In this document: positions 19,401-30,394 of the stretch, one piece after another
Layout: every line of letters begins with the position of its first letter
Position numbering within the stretch: the first letter of the stretch is position 1
NCBI GenBank assembly: GCA_949825045.1
Contig: OX463807.1
Span: 12,921,501 to 12,985,500 of the forward strand
Length of the DNA stretch: 64,000 bases
Reading direction: 5' to 3'
Source: Argyresthia goedartella
Lineage: Eukaryota > Arthropoda > Insecta > Lepidoptera > Argyresthiidae
The notes under the pieces: generated by a model
Told to the model about the DNA's origin: nothing
What the model saw: only the letters and a program-made list of their open reading frames with translations
Database searches by the model: none
Program-made: the position numbers and the translations under genes

Positions 19401-20798
19401 GTCGTTACATCGACTAGGACCTGCAACAGGTTCATTATCGTGAATGGGGGTGACAATGCGCGGCTCTTCAGGTCTGGTCTCCAGTAAACTTTGTGCCATC
19501 TCGGGGCTACGATCAGGTACACACCCAGTGCATTGTTTAAGTGCGTCAATACTTTGGGAATGAGATAAGGCGGCGGGAACAGCCATGCCAACTTGAAATC
19601 CCACTTGCTGCCTAGAGCATCGTACATGCTCGCCTGGTTGTCGGTTCTGTCCAGTGTACAGTACGTTGGAACCACGTGAGCTCTCCTGGAAGCAAAAAGA
19701 TCGATTACGGGGGTTCCCCACTTGGCAAACACGACATTTTTTATGTTTGACAGGAGATGCCATTCTGGTGGGTCTTTGAGACGTGATAAATGGTCTGCTT
19801 CGCAGTTGTAGTTCCCTGCTATGTGATAGATGGACATGTGAATGTTGTTTTGGTCCAGTACTTGTAGCACTTTCATTGCCAGCTCCGTAAGGGCTATAGA
19901 TTTCGCCCCTCCCTCTTTTCTTAGATAAGAGACGACAGTTTTGTTGTCGCACTGTATTAGCAGCGACTGTGAGTTCAGGAGCTGATAATGATGGCGTAAA
20001 ACATTTAATATGGCCAACATCTCCTTGTAATTGCAATGAAGGTTCTGCTGTGAGGGTAGCCATGAGCCTGTTATTGAGATTTCGTTTAATTTGGCCCCCC
20101 AGCCGATGTCGCTGGCATCTGTTGTTAGGTAATGAGACGATAGTGGGACATGAAGTAGAGTACTCTTCTGACAATTCAACTGCCACCATTCTAACTCGAC
20201 TAGGGCTTTCGCAACTAGAGGAAAGGTTTTTGTCATCTTTAGTTTCAAGGCCTTGTTGGCCTGTAACTGTAAATACTGGTAATTTAGACGACCCCTCGGT
20301 ACAGCAAAACTGGCAAAGTTCAGCAGGCCAATGAGACCTTGTAACTCTTTGACGGACGTTGTCCGTGTTGTCAAGATTTTGGATACCGTGCAATGTATTT
20401 TTGCTACTAACCTCTGAGGAATGTATTTCGCGTTCTGCCATGTGTTCCACACAATGCCCAGGTATTCCACTGCCTTCTGTGGGTTGCAAACAGATTTGTC
20501 TGTGTTCACTTGCCAGCCTAGGTGGGCGAGCGTGTTCAGTGTCAACGACACTTGATTTATGAGAGTGGCTTTGTTTTGATGAGCCAGCATAAAATCGTCG
20601 AGATACACGATGATCCGGATACCGTGATCGCGGAGGTATTGAGGCGAATATTCTCGGTGCTGAACAAAGGCCGAAGGGTAGGCAGGTCATTTCCAGTATT
20701 TGTGGGTTTTTGTCGCCGTACAGAAGGCGGAGAAACCTTCTGTGGCCTTCGAATACAGAGACATGGAAGTATGCCTGGTGAATGTCCACTTTGGCCAA
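19328..20798 (-). pseudogene. RT-RNase H of inner DIRS, catalytic part
   Basis: [12 protein letters not shown] (motif A) and [15 protein letters not shown] (motif B) lie in the frame ending near 20640. A small deletion then shifts the frame, and [19 protein letters not shown] (motif C, intact YLDD) follows in the 19328-20608 frame. RNase H is next ([14 protein letters not shown], then [18 protein letters not shown] and NCEADHLSR). After it comes the conserved DIRS segment [13 protein letters not shown]...[15 protein letters not shown]. The domain order is that of DIRS pol. The frameshift makes this copy defective. Confidence 0.88.
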
Positions 20799-21288
20799 CC
20801 AATCCTTGGGTTGTAGAAAATCCGTTACCGATGAATATTTATTAGTCTGAAAAGTCGAGTGTTGACGTATTGGTTAAGTTGAATATGGGCCTCCATGTGC
20901 CGTCGCTCTTGGGTGGCAGGAATATCGGGGAAATAAAGCTGGGCGATGGGCGCACCTTTTCTAGCACACCCTGCGAGATCATGTTTTTCATTATTTTCGA
21001 CATTTTTTCTGATTCTGGTGTTTTCACACTGCGACTGTTTGGAATGTGCAATGGTGGTTTCAACACAAAAGGAATGCGGCATCCTTGTATAATTTTTAGA
21101 ATGTATGTGGGAGCTCCCAACTGTTTCAAACGATCGTAGTACATGCGGAGTTGTCCGGCGTGAAATTTTGCATGCATGTGCATGGCATAGTCAATATTTT
21201 CGTTTATGGGTTTGGTGTCTCCTATCCCGGTGGGATGAGGGAGAACGTCTGGGTTGATAATCCCTTCCTGACCTGTCGGGGAGACCAC
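20799..21288 (-). pseudogene. RT N-terminal region of inner DIRS
   Basis: Reads QGCRIPFVLKPP, then GVLEKVRPSPSFISPIFLPP and [11 protein letters not shown]. Two further small frameshifts follow between 20880 and 20800 (readings [13 protein letters not shown] and [16 protein letters not shown] lie in different frames). It overlaps the end of gag (21191) by about 100 bases in another frame, as expected for pol of this group. Confidence 0.8.
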
Positions 21289-22369
21289 GGCCGCATGAAC
21301 CCCGCGCGCCTCGCCCGCGAAACGAATTATTATTTATCCTGCCTCGGGCCGAAGTATGATACTTGCTTTGATTATGATATTGCGCGCGATTGTTATAAGT
21401 TGCGGCCTGTTTCTGCGTCTGACTGCGGGTAGAAGTTGAAGGCTCGTACTGTGGCGCAGTATTGTAGCGAGACATTCCTTCCACCCAAAACACATTTTTA
21501 ACTCCACCCGCTTTTTCCAATAAAGCATTAAATTTGTCGGCTTCAAATAGATGAGAACCTGACGGCGCAATTTTGCGTAATGTATTTTTGTGGTACTGGT
21601 CTTTTACTGATGAGAGTATGCCTTCTCTGCGGTATTGAATAAGTTCAGCCCGGTGTCCACAGACGAGCTGGAGAGCGTCGTTTAAGATCTTGCTATACTC
21701 ACCATTGGCCAACATTTCTTTGAGCTTTGTATGGATATCGTCCAATCGTAGGTTTTCGACCTGATGCGCCCATGCTAGAAAGGCTTGTAATTCACTCAAA
21801 AGCGCGTCGCGCTGTTTGAGCAATGCATAGGAAATGCCGGCAAAAGCCTTTTCCATGTTTAAGGTAGTTTTAGATGTATCCTACCTCTTTATCTCGTCAT
21901 TAGCTTCAAGATTAGTGAAACCCGGCGCAAATAAATAGTGTTTTTGGACGTCGGCATATCGGACGTTAATCCAGTCCTGGCTATTGAATCGCTGCAAATC
22001 TTTTAATTGTTGTGTTAGTTCGGGAGACGCCTGCGGTACAGCGGGCTCCTTGGTTTTTGTACCAGTAAAAATGTTAAGATCGACCTCGAAAGCCGAGTCA
22101 ATGTTGGCGGGCTCGGACTCCTCAACATGACCTTCGTAGAGGTCTCCACTAACATTAGGGTCAATCAAGTCATGCCGTGGTTCACAATCATATTCGTGAA
22201 ATTCCTGTGTAGCAGCAAGTTGGCTTTTAAGATCTTTAATCTCGTTAAAAAGAAGATCGAACTTACGTTCCTTGATGCGTTTGCGCCGTCGGTACCGCTT
22301 CCTGCGATCGTCGCTTTCCGAGAAACTCGACGAGGACGAACTAGAATTATCGGATTCCGAAGAGCTCAC
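21191..22369 (-). pseudogene. Gag of inner DIRS with one in-frame UAG
   Basis: The protein starts MSSSESDNSSSSSSSFSESD, followed by the basic RRKRYRRRKRIKERK and a coiled segment. It continues through DWINVRYADVQKHYLFAPGF to a TAG at 21881-21883. The same frame continues without further stops through MEKAFAGISYALLKQRDALL, NLRLDDIHTKLKEML and an Asn/Gln/Arg/Gly-rich nucleic-acid-binding tail (SFRGRGARGSCGRG) to 21191. Read as one unit it is about 390 residues, a normal DIRS gag length. The single stop is either a mutation or a readthrough site. Confidence 0.82.
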
Positions 22370-22643
22370 CGGTTTCCGCCTTACTTGCCTTTATCCTTAC
22401 GCGCCGCCACGTGCTCCACACTGGACGGAACCTCCGGGGTTTCTTGCTCCATTTTACACAAACGAACGGTCACACCGTTGGGAATCTTTTATTTGCCTGC
22501 AATAAATCAGAAAATTCTAAGAAATTCTTTAACGAACAGTTGGTAATAATATGCAAAAGAAGTTCTCACGTCACGATGTATAGATTTTTGGCGGGCCGTA
22601 CTCAGGAGCTGAGCAGCGACTGTGCCGTGCGAAAATCAAGACG

Positions 22644-22831
22644 CCAATGAAGCTAAATTCGAATTCAACAATCCGAACTGCCTCGGTGGTGTGGTGGCGC
22701 GCGCGCGCAAACAAGGTACCACGCGGCTTAACCGAACATCCGGGCGGGAACGGACGGACCGGATATACGTCACTAGTTTAGCACTGAAAATCAAGGATGT
22801 CTTCTCATGTTTTTAATTAGGCCCTGAATAT
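22644..22831 (-). repeat. Right inverted terminal repeat of inner DIRS
   Basis: Reverse complement of 17588-17775. It probably holds the promoter for the minus-strand genes. The extension 22832-22848 (tcggtcaagatatttaat) completes the element. Confidence 0.93.
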
Positions 22832-22848
22832 CGGTCAAGATATTTAAT

Positions 22849-23516
22849 ATCTTATCCCTGCAAACTGCAGACTTTTGAAAGCGCCAGTTTTGAATCCTGA
22901 AATTCGCGCCTCCTTGATTGAAGGCCAAGTAAAACGGGACAAGGGCATTGAACTCAAACAATCTATGACTTCATGCGCTCTATCGTCGCTCAGTGCTGCA
23001 ATCACGCTGCTTCTGGCGTCAAACCAAAAGGACCCTGAGATGTTAAAACTATTAATGGACACCGTCCGTATCCTAGCAGATTTACATCACTCTGACTCGA
23101 TCCTCAGAAGATTCTTCATACTTTCAACAGTAAAAAAGGACTTAAAAGATCAGCTAGAAAAAACCAAAATAGATGAAACACTATTTGCTAATCTCACTGA
23201 GACCTTAAAGACAGCAAAAACCATATCTAAATCAGGAGCAGACTTGAGATTGGCCTCAAATATCAGGCTGACTCAAACTTCATCAAGAGTCCCTAGCAGG
23301 CCTTTAAACTACAGAGGGCCTCCTGCGAGCCGCAGGCCTCAGATGATGGCGAGCGGGGCGGGGGGCGCGAGGTATGCGCGAGCGGCGCCCCCCCCGCCCG
23401 CGCCGTTTGCTCCAGCGCAGAAGCAGCCGCAGCCGCAGACTCAGACGACGACGCAGAGGCACCCTTCCGCCTACAGGACATTCGCACGTCAGCCACTACA
23501 ACGCTACAGGCGTTAG
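22849..23516 (+). pseudogene. Outer DIRS gag, C-terminal part
   Basis: The frame resumes after the inner element as YLIPANCRLLKAPVLNPEIR, a conserved DIRS gag box (P.NC..L..P.LN.EI). A helical region (KQSMTSCALSSLSAAITLLL) follows, then a Pro/Gln/Arg-rich tail (PPPPAPFAPAQKQPQPQTQ). It ends at a TAG (23514-23516). The RT frame opens inside its last 100 bases, so gag and pol overlap. Confidence 0.82.
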
Positions 23517-23566
23517 ATACGGTAAAACCTGCAGGCAGACTTTCTCATTTTCATAAACAATGGACT

Positions 23567-24590
23567 TTGCTTACCAATAACCCAGTCATACTATCCTGGA
23601 TTACAGGTTATGAAATTGTATTGTCTAGTTCGGTTACTCAATTTACTATTCCAGTAAAACCAACGTATTCGCAGTTTGAATGCAATGCTTATAAAGAATG
23701 CATAAAAAACCTTCTCACCATTGGGGCTATCTCACCTTGTGAACATTGTGAAGGGCAATACATTTCAACCACCTTTCTTATCCCGAAACCTGACGGTCAA
23801 CAACGATTTATATTAAATCTTAAACAACTTAATAAACACATAACGACGCAGCATTTTAAACTTGACTTGCGAACGTCTTTGAAACTTATATCACAAGATT
23901 GCTACATGGCGACTATAGATTTAAAGGATGCATATTTCTTGGTAAACATTCATCAAAATTCTCGAAAGTATTTGCGTTTTTACTGGTCTGGCCAATTATA
24001 TCAATTTAATGTATTACCTTTTGGTTTAAATACTGCGCCGTTTGTTTTCACAAAAATACTTAAACCAGTTGCTAAACTTCTCCGTTCCATGGGATATTTA
24101 TCTACATTTTATTTAGATGACATACATTTGGTAGGTCACTCTTATAAAGAGTGTTTAGATAACATGAAACATACAAAATGTCTATTACAATCTCTTGGGT
24201 TTATTATAAATACGGTAAAGAGCTCAAAGGAACCAAGCAGAACTTGTAAATTCTTGGGGAATATTAAAGACTCGACGAAGTTAGAAGTGAGGTAACCTGA
24301 AAACAAAAAAGAAAAAATTAAACGGGAACTAATTAAATTTAAAAGCTTAAATAAATGCAAAATCAGAGATTTCGCTCGTTTTTTAGGTTTACTTACATCG
24401 GCTTGTCAGGCCGTAGAGTACGGCTGGCTATATACAAAGGATTTAGAGCGATGTAAATATCTAAACCTAAAAGACGACGAAAACTACGATAAATTTATGA
24501 CGATACCTAAATCTTTAAACCCCACATTTAACTGGTGGTTAGATAATATTGATAATGCTGTATGCAAAATAAAAAGTGATGAATATGCAC
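23567..24590 (+). pseudogene. Outer DIRS reverse transcriptase
   Basis: RT motifs are complete: STTFLIPKPDGQQRFILNLK, MATIDLKDAYFLVNI (motif A), VLPFGLNTAPFVF (motif B), TFYLDDIHLVG (motif C, YLDD) and CKFLGNIKDS. A TAA at 24293-24295 interrupts the frame, which then continues as KFKSLNKCKIRDFARFLGLL to about 24590, where a frameshift leads into RNase H. The pol frame is open upstream of 23567, within gag. It is a relic despite the intact catalytic box. Confidence 0.88.
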
Positions 24591-25330
24591 TACACTACAC
24601 AATACACTGATGCCTCAACAACGGGATGGGGGGCCGCGTGTGGGGGCAATACGGCCAATGGTCCTTGGGATGAGCACGAACGATCCCTACATATTAATTA
24701 CCTTGAGATATTGGCAGCATTCCTAGGTCTTAAAGTATTTGCTCAAAACTTGTATAACTGCCAGATATTATTGCGTGTTGATAACACAACCGCAATATCT
24801 TATATCAATAGAATGGGCGGAGAGCAGTTCCCGCACTTGACTAATATTACAAAACAGCTTTGGCAGTGGTGTGAAACCCATCGCACTACTGTTTGTGCCG
24901 ATTACATTAAATCATCTGATAATATAGTCGCAGATGCGAAATCCAGAAAGTCACACCCCGACATTGAGTGGGAAATTTCCAATCAGGCCTTTAACACAAT
25001 AACAAATCACTTTGGTATTCCTAGTATTGATCTCTTTGCTAGTCGAATCAATCATTAATGTAATAAATATGTTTCATGGCATAGAGATTTTACGCTGCCG
25101 TGGACCAACTTATTTTTTTATGCATTCCCTCCAATATCAGTTATCTTAAAAACTTTGCGCAAAATAATTAATGACCGAGCCACAGGCATTGTTGTTGTAC
25201 CAAAATGGCCAACACAGCCTTGGTACCCACTTTTTAAAAGCCTTCTCACGTCAAAACCCTTAGCTATACATTCAAGGGATGATCTTATTATTTCTCATTG
25301 TAGCGATCGGGCACTACACCGGCGGATTAC
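24576..25330 (+). pseudogene. Outer DIRS RNase H and following conserved segment
   Basis: YTDASTTGWGAAC (first Asp), LEILAAFLGLKVF (Glu), LLRVDNTTAISYINRMGG (Asp) and SSDNIVADAKSR form the RNase H core. The DIRS segment GIPSIDLFASRINH follows, interrupted by a TAA at 25056-25058, then resumes in frame with VSWHRDF, NLFFYAFPPISVILK and GIVVVPKWPTQPWYPL. The same segment occurs in the inner element. Confidence 0.85.
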
Positions 25331-25379
25331 CCTGGTTGTCGGGCTGTTGTCCGGACAGCGCTCTTACGAAGAGGAGTCC

Positions 25380-26311
25380 CATCATCCGCTATCCCAACAA
25401 TGGTGGCATCCCTTGCAGACAACACGGTTAAACAATACGACACTAGTCTTAGAAAATGGTTTACTCATTGTCATGTAAGCGGAATCGATCCCTACAATGC
25501 CTCCATAACAGATGTTCTACTTTTTTTAACACAGATCTTTGATACAGGTGCTCGCTATGGCACACTTAACAGTTGTCGGTCTGCTTTGTCGTTGTTATTG
25601 GGTCAAGAAAAAATTAATATTGATTGTATTTCGAGATACTTTAAAGGTATTTTTCGTTTACGGCCTCCACTACCGAAGTATAATTTAACCTGGAATATTG
25701 ATCTGGTGCTAAATTATTTATCAAATTGGTATCCCAATGAGGATTTAGGTCTTGAGAAAATTTCTAAGAAATTAGTCACAATATTGGCACTTGTAACAGC
25801 ACACAGGGCTCAAACTTTGTCTAAAATTAAAATTAGTAACATAGTCACCTCAGAATCATGAACGATTATTAAGATACCCGATCTTATTAAAACTTCTCGT
25901 CTCGGATCTCTCCAACCTCTGCTTTCATTACCATTTTTCGAACAGAAGCCGCAAATTTGTCCTGCCAGGACACTCCATACATATCTAGATCAGACAAGAC
26001 AACTACGCCAAAGTCAGCAATAGTTGTTTATATCATTTAAAAAACCATATCGAGAAGTAACGTCACAAACGTTAGGCAGGTGGGTAAAGGATACGGTAAA
26101 AAAGTGTGGCATAAACACAGAAGTATTCACTGCACACAGTACTAGACATGCAGCCACGTCTAAGGCATACAAATCAGGAATTAGTTTAGACACTATAAGA
26201 AAATCGGCAGGTTGGAGTGCAACCTCCGCTGTTTTTGCTAAACATTATAATAAGGTTATTACAGATAACATGATTACCAGTGATGAATTCGCCAGAAATA
26301 TATTGAACTAA
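25380..26311 (+). pseudogene. Outer DIRS tyrosine recombinase with two stops
   Basis: The frame begins near VASLADNTVKQYDTSLRKW (N-terminal domain), then LALVTAHRAQTLSKIKI (first catalytic Arg). A TGA at 25859-25861 and a TAG near 26019 interrupt an otherwise open frame. HSTRHAATSKAY (HxxR) and GWSATSAVFAKHYNKV (Tyr nucleophile) follow. All catalytic residues are visible, so the two nonsense codons are the main damage. Confidence 0.87.
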
Positions 26312-26460
26312 TAATTTATCAATGTTACAATTATAAAACTTACAAACATAAATTTGTATTTAAGTACTTGTTTAGTAAATTAAACCTCAGTAAATTAATA
26401 TTTTGATCACATTTTTTTATATTATTGAATTAGTTGATATTTCACGACTATCTCTCAACA

Positions 26461-26586
26461 TCTACATGTGTACCTATGCTAATATCGAAGAACGAAGCTT
26501 GATGTGTAATTGATGATTAAACGAACTTACCTGAAGTGAAGTTCGATCCCAATTACACGAAGAGCTTCGTTCGAAGATATTAGCAT
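26461..26586 (+). repeat. Internal complementary region of outer DIRS
   Basis: The first 51 bases (to gtgtaatt) are the reverse complement of the left end. The remainder (gatgattaaacgaac... to tattagcat) is the reverse complement of the right end including its extension. The two halves abut as they would in a circular junction. Confidence 0.9.
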
Positions 26587-26656
26587 CCCTCTCGCCCTCG
26601 CTGTAAGCTGTACCCTATCCGTGAAATATCAAAAAGCTCAGCACATCTCCGAAATA

Positions 26657-26862
26657 AATGAAAGCAAATGGCAAGGGAAGGGCGAGCTGTGAATTTTTTG
26701 GTCTACCTTACGTTAGAACCTTTATATTTTTCTCCAAATATAGTGCGCGAAATGGCTAGCCTTGAGTGAAACTACATGTGTACCTATGCTAATATCTTCG
26801 AACGAAGCTCTTCGTGTAATTGGGATCGAACTTCACTTCAGGTAAGTTCGTTTAATCATCAA
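26657..26862 (+). repeat. Right inverted terminal repeat and extension of outer DIRS
   Basis: 26657-26821 is the reverse complement of the left repeat. 26822-26862 is the right-end extension, found again only in the internal complementary region. Confidence 0.92.
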
Positions 26863-26955
26863 AAATACATTATAATTACGCAAAAATTTGGTTCCAGGAT
26901 AGTTACAGAACCCCTTTTTGCTTGTTGGGTATACCTGTAAATGGCTTATTCATAA
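26863..26955. mobile_element. Unrecognised non-coding element, right part
   Basis: The remaining 93 bases of the element that starts at 15031. It ends ...ggcttattcataa just before the second acat. Confidence 0.45.
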
Positions 26956-27480
26956 ACATCCTGTTTGAATGCATGCAAATAGCACTGCGCAGCAAAGAGG
27001 TCTGATGTTATACACATAAACTCTTGGTGAACCCCAATAAGACTGAGATTTTTCTGAACAGAAAAAAGATAAAGATCGGCAACTTCAGGTTGCCAAAGCT
27101 ATTCAATAAAACTCTTTCCCTAACGAAGGAGGTAAAGTACCTAGGAGTATGGCTTGACAAAAAATTAAGCTGGAAAAAACTTGCTCCTTCCAGCAGAAGC
27201 AATAAGGAAAAGACTAAAAGCAGCCACAGCTATGCAACATAATGGTATGTAGGCGAGAAGGGAAGACTGCAAAAATACTAAATTATTTAAAAAAAAAAAA
27301 CATAAATTCACATAATACCTTAAGAGACTGCCACGCAGCCAAATTCCAAATTCCAAATGACTTCATTACTATAGATATTTACATATACTTAGCAATCGCC
27401 ATTTTTTGCCACTTCTCTGTGGGAGAAGAAGGGCGTAGAAACTTCCACATATTGATGTTTAGATCTCTTGTAAAAATTGT
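26956..27480 (+). pseudogene. R1/I-like RT relic, right part
   Basis: Resumes the split RT: LFECMQIALRSKEV, then LLVNPNKTEIFLNRKKIKIG, FRLPKLFNKTLSLTKEVKYL and GVWLDKKLSWK, matching the thumb region of the LINE at 82-2040 (LTVNPTKT, LPKLFGTELQLATEVKYLG). It decays after 27240; a poly-A stretch at 27287 and FCHFSVGEEGRRNFH near 27410 may be remains of the 3' part. Confidence 0.8.
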
Positions 27481-27582
27481 TTATGCTTAAATAATACAAA
27501 TATTATAATATATTTATCATAATTAATAAGCAGGAATAAATATATATTTTTTTATTAACAGCAAGGTCTGTGTTGAGCCAGA

Positions 27583-28018
27583 TTAACCCCATACAGTACC
27601 GTCATTCAAGTAATCTTGAACATTGTCATATCCCTTTTTCGGGAAAGTCGCTTTAACGTGGGTTTTAAATTGCTCAAATGGCAATTTCAAGATCTCTAGA
27701 GGTATCTTGTTGTAGTAGAGAATGCATTGACCCTTGAAAGAATTGCTAACCTTCGCGAGTATAAACCGGGCCGCAAGTAGTCTATGATTACTTCTTAGGT
27801 TAACGTTACAGCTTTCGCTAAGTTTGGAAAATGTTGTAAGGTTCTTGCGTACATACATTATATTTTCGAAAATAAATTGACTAGCTACAGATAGTACGTC
27901 AATTTCTTTTAAAAGCGTTCTTAAGTCTGTGTGTTTAAAATTATAAATTATTCGAATAGTTCTTTTCAATAACGAATGTTTTGAATATCCGCTGCTTTCC
28001 TCCACAACAAGATACCAT
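27583..28018 (-). pseudogene. LINE RT C-terminal fragment (same family as 3390-6304)
   Basis: The minus strand reads GILLWRKAADIQN, LLKRTIRIIYNF, ENIMYVRKNL, SFKGQCILYYNKIPLEILKL and KKGYDNVQDYLND. It is parallel to the end of the RT at 4872-6125 (LLQKRAVRAIYN, ENLMYVHKNI, SFKGQCIRFYNKIP). One frameshift lies near 27985. The catalytic half is missing. Confidence 0.8.
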
Positions 28019-28029
28019 AGGAAAGCCCC

Positions 28030-28190
28030 CTCTGCAGGGGGTGTATGGAAGTGGACGAGACAGTAGAGCACACGCTGCTTGCGTGCCCGTCTACCATAGA
28101 TACCAGGATGGCAATTCTGGGAGACTTAACTTCGACCTCAGAGCTCCTCGAACATCCAGGCCTCCTATTCCAGCTGGTAAGATGAGTGGG
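28030..28190 (+). pseudogene. R1-like C-terminal zinc-finger fragment
   Basis: Reads CMEVDETVEHTLLACPSTID then LGDLTSTSELLEHPGLLFQL, the Cys-His-Cys end of R1/Jockey-type pol (DETVEHTLL.CP). It is GC-rich compared with its neighbours. It lies back to back with the minus-strand fragment at 27583-28018. Confidence 0.6.
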
Positions 28191-28289
28191 TGCAGGGGAA
28201 ATACACAAAGGCCCCACTCAAGCAGGCCAGGTGCAGGCACTTTTACCCCCTGGATTTAAGAGAAGAAGGCCAAAATCCAAAGTTGAAAA

Positions 28290-28730
28290 AATCCTCCTCA
28301 TTCCAAGTGGAGTTTTCTATTAACGCATGGATAGGGCTCATAGACAACGTGCTGGTTGGTCCTGTAATGTTACCAAGTGCTTTGAGGGGCCAACGTTTTC
28401 TGGCGTTTTTGCAAGACAAGTTACCAACATAAGAGGTACCAATCGATGTAAGACAAGATATGCACCTATAAATGCACGGCTGCCCAGCCCATAACTACAC
28501 GCCTATGAGAACATATTTGAATGAACAATTCCCAAATCTCTGAATTGGTCGGCAAAGGCCGGTAGGATGGCCTCCTAGTGCGCTAGATATGAAACCACTA
28601 GATTATTATTTATGGGGCACGAGAAACAAAAAATATATAATGCCCCATCAACACGGAGGCAGATGTTCTAGATCGGTTTCTAATTTGCACTTACACCATC
28701 CGAATCGACACAGACATTTTTTCACATAAT
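28290..28730 (+). pseudogene. DDE (Tc1/mariner-like) transposase relic
   Basis: With a few stops the frame reads INAWIGLIDNVLVGPVMLPS, ALRGQRFLAFLQDKL, then HGCPAHNYTPMRTYLNEQFP, PVGWPPSALDMKPLDYYLWG and PINTEADVLDRFLI. The WAG...LVGP, HDGAPAH and WPPrSPDl.PlDf.LWG boxes are those of the IS630/DDE_3 transposase family seen in insect genomes. The expected Asp of HDGAPAH is Cys here. It is degenerate and no terminal repeats were seen. Confidence 0.7.
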
Positions 28731-28744
28731 TGTTTTTATTATTG

Positions 28745-29158
28745 CCTATGAATTTCAATGTTCTTTAACCCAGATCGTTATGTGCACTTTAGGAAGATTC
28801 ACATTGTATATAGCAACCTCATTAACATGAGCACAACATTTAAATATTTGGGGCTAGTTAGTCAAGAGTATTCTACTAACTATTATGGAGAGTATAAAGA
28901 GTATAACACTCAACGCGATAGGGCTCACTACTACTACTACGCGATGTAGCTCATAAACTTTCTTTTTCAATGTTCAGGCTCACAAAAGTTAGCAGTTCTT
29001 TTATGGGACACTGTATACTCTTCTACAATAAAATTCCGCAAGAAATACAAAACTTAACTGAAGCTCGATTCAAAAAATGTATAAAGCACACTTTGTGCAC
29101 AAAGGCCTTCTACAAAATTAATAACTTTTTACAAGACACCGACATCTGGCATTAAACC
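28745..29158 (+). pseudogene. LINE RT thumb and C-terminal fragment
   Basis: FFNPDRYVHFRKIHIV and STTFKYLGLVSQEY (thumb region), then after a deletion KVSSSFMGHCILFYNKIPQE to FLQDTDIWH, the same C-terminus as the LINE at 3390-6304. The 3' UTR probably runs to the actgaactgaactc tail near 29310. Confidence 0.7.
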
Positions 29159-29319
29159 AGTTCATTGCACCCTATATATTATGTACTATGTAATAATTAG
29201 GCAGCCACTTAATGTTATATTATGCTTGCATGATTATGTTATGACGTTCATTAAGTCTCAATTTTTATGCTATTGTGAATATCAATCTTTGAAATTAACT
29301 GAACTGAACTCACAAGTTG

Positions 29320-30394
29320 AAAAATAATAGTATCTAAAATGAGAGGGCGCTGAAAATACGCTGAGAGACGACATCCCAAATCGTGCTGGAGAGACGGTCT
29401 GAAGTTGGATTGTTGTAGCGTGAAGATGAGACACAGCTAACATGCAGCTACAATTTGGCCTTTTCAAGGCTGAAATTTATAAAGGCAAAGATAGACAGGA
29501 ACCACAAGCTTTCGAAACGATATTCAGTATAGATAGAAGATATGATAACTGAGGTATTATCGAAAAGATGCAGTGATGAATCAAAGGAATCAAACAGGTG
29601 GTATCTGCCTTATTTTGGGGTAACTTACCCAAATAAACGGAATACGCTGAGGATTGTGGATGACACAGCGGCTTAAATTAATGGCCAAAGCCTGAATACA
29701 TCTGTCAAAGCGTTGGCTGCGGCTAGCGGACCCCCTGCCTTAGCCACCCCTCCGCTCAGGACCGGTGGCGCCTGCGACTTCACTTCATCATCGCCATTCT
29801 TGATCAATAAGCATATATTGACTCAGGATGATGATACATGAGTGGACTGTATCTTTTATAGGGTTTAAATTAAGTCGTAGGCGCAACTGGTGCTGAGCGG
29901 AAGGGCGGATAAGATGCAGCGATATCTGCACCAGCGCAACTTCAACCCGCACAATTGTCGACGTCAGCCTATTTCAAAGACCGAGAGAGGTATACAGGCT
30001 TCCGATCAGCTAGGCAGCGTGCAGAAGCAGCAGTGGGGGGGAAATATGTCTGACCTCATTTGGTAAGCGTCGATTGGAGCCACTTATGAAGAAGTCAAGA
30101 AAAACAGTATGTCACAAAACCAGCAGTGGTTGCTGTTTGCATGGGGCCTGCAAGATAACTGCAAATTATGACCAGTTCCAAAATAAACTGTTTTGTTAGA
30201 ACACATTTATTATATGTGAAAATCTAATTATTGCATGATAATAATATCAAATTCGATGAGCTACATTCAAATTTAGAATATCTCTGAAAAACAAAGCAAT
30301 TTTATTTGACCTCAATTCTAATATCAGTCGAGATGAAGTTCTCGAAATTAAATGTCAATGCCGCAACGCCGATCGCAACACGGGTTCCTGAACC
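29320..30394. other. No gene recognised
   Basis: No supportable frame. A GC-rich block near 29722-29785 has an imperfect inverted counterpart near 29873-29910 (gtcgcaggcgcc... against gtcgtaggcgca...), suggesting an old foldback element. Confidence 0.4.

Larger units (their letters stand above)
17541..22848 (-). mobile_element. Inner DIRS-type retrotransposon nested in outer gag
   Basis: A 5.3-kb element coded on the minus strand. The termini are inverted repeats (17588-17775 and 22644-22831) plus unique extensions (17541-17587 and 22832-22848). The internal complementary region (17811-17914) reads the left and right extensions joined through a single ATT. The ends share AAT, and the empty site reconstructs as ggataAATatctta, with the gag frame uninterrupted. 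Gene order is gag, RT/RNase H, tyrosine recombinase. Small indels break RT and one UAG interrupts gag. Confidence 0.93.
16419..26862 (+). mobile_element. Outer DIRS-type tyrosine-recombinase retrotransposon
   Basis: The ends are inverted repeats (16419-16583 and 26657-26821), the right one with a unique 41-base extension. Near the 3' end of the coding strand an internal complementary region (26461-26586) matches the left and right termini joined together, the diagnostic DIRS1 layout. The coding order on the plus strand is gag, RT, RNase H, tyrosine recombinase. There is no target duplication beyond a shared AA at each junction. The element carries stops and frameshifts and is interrupted in gag by a second DIRS element (17541-22848); without that guest it is about 5.1 kb. 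Confidence 0.93.
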
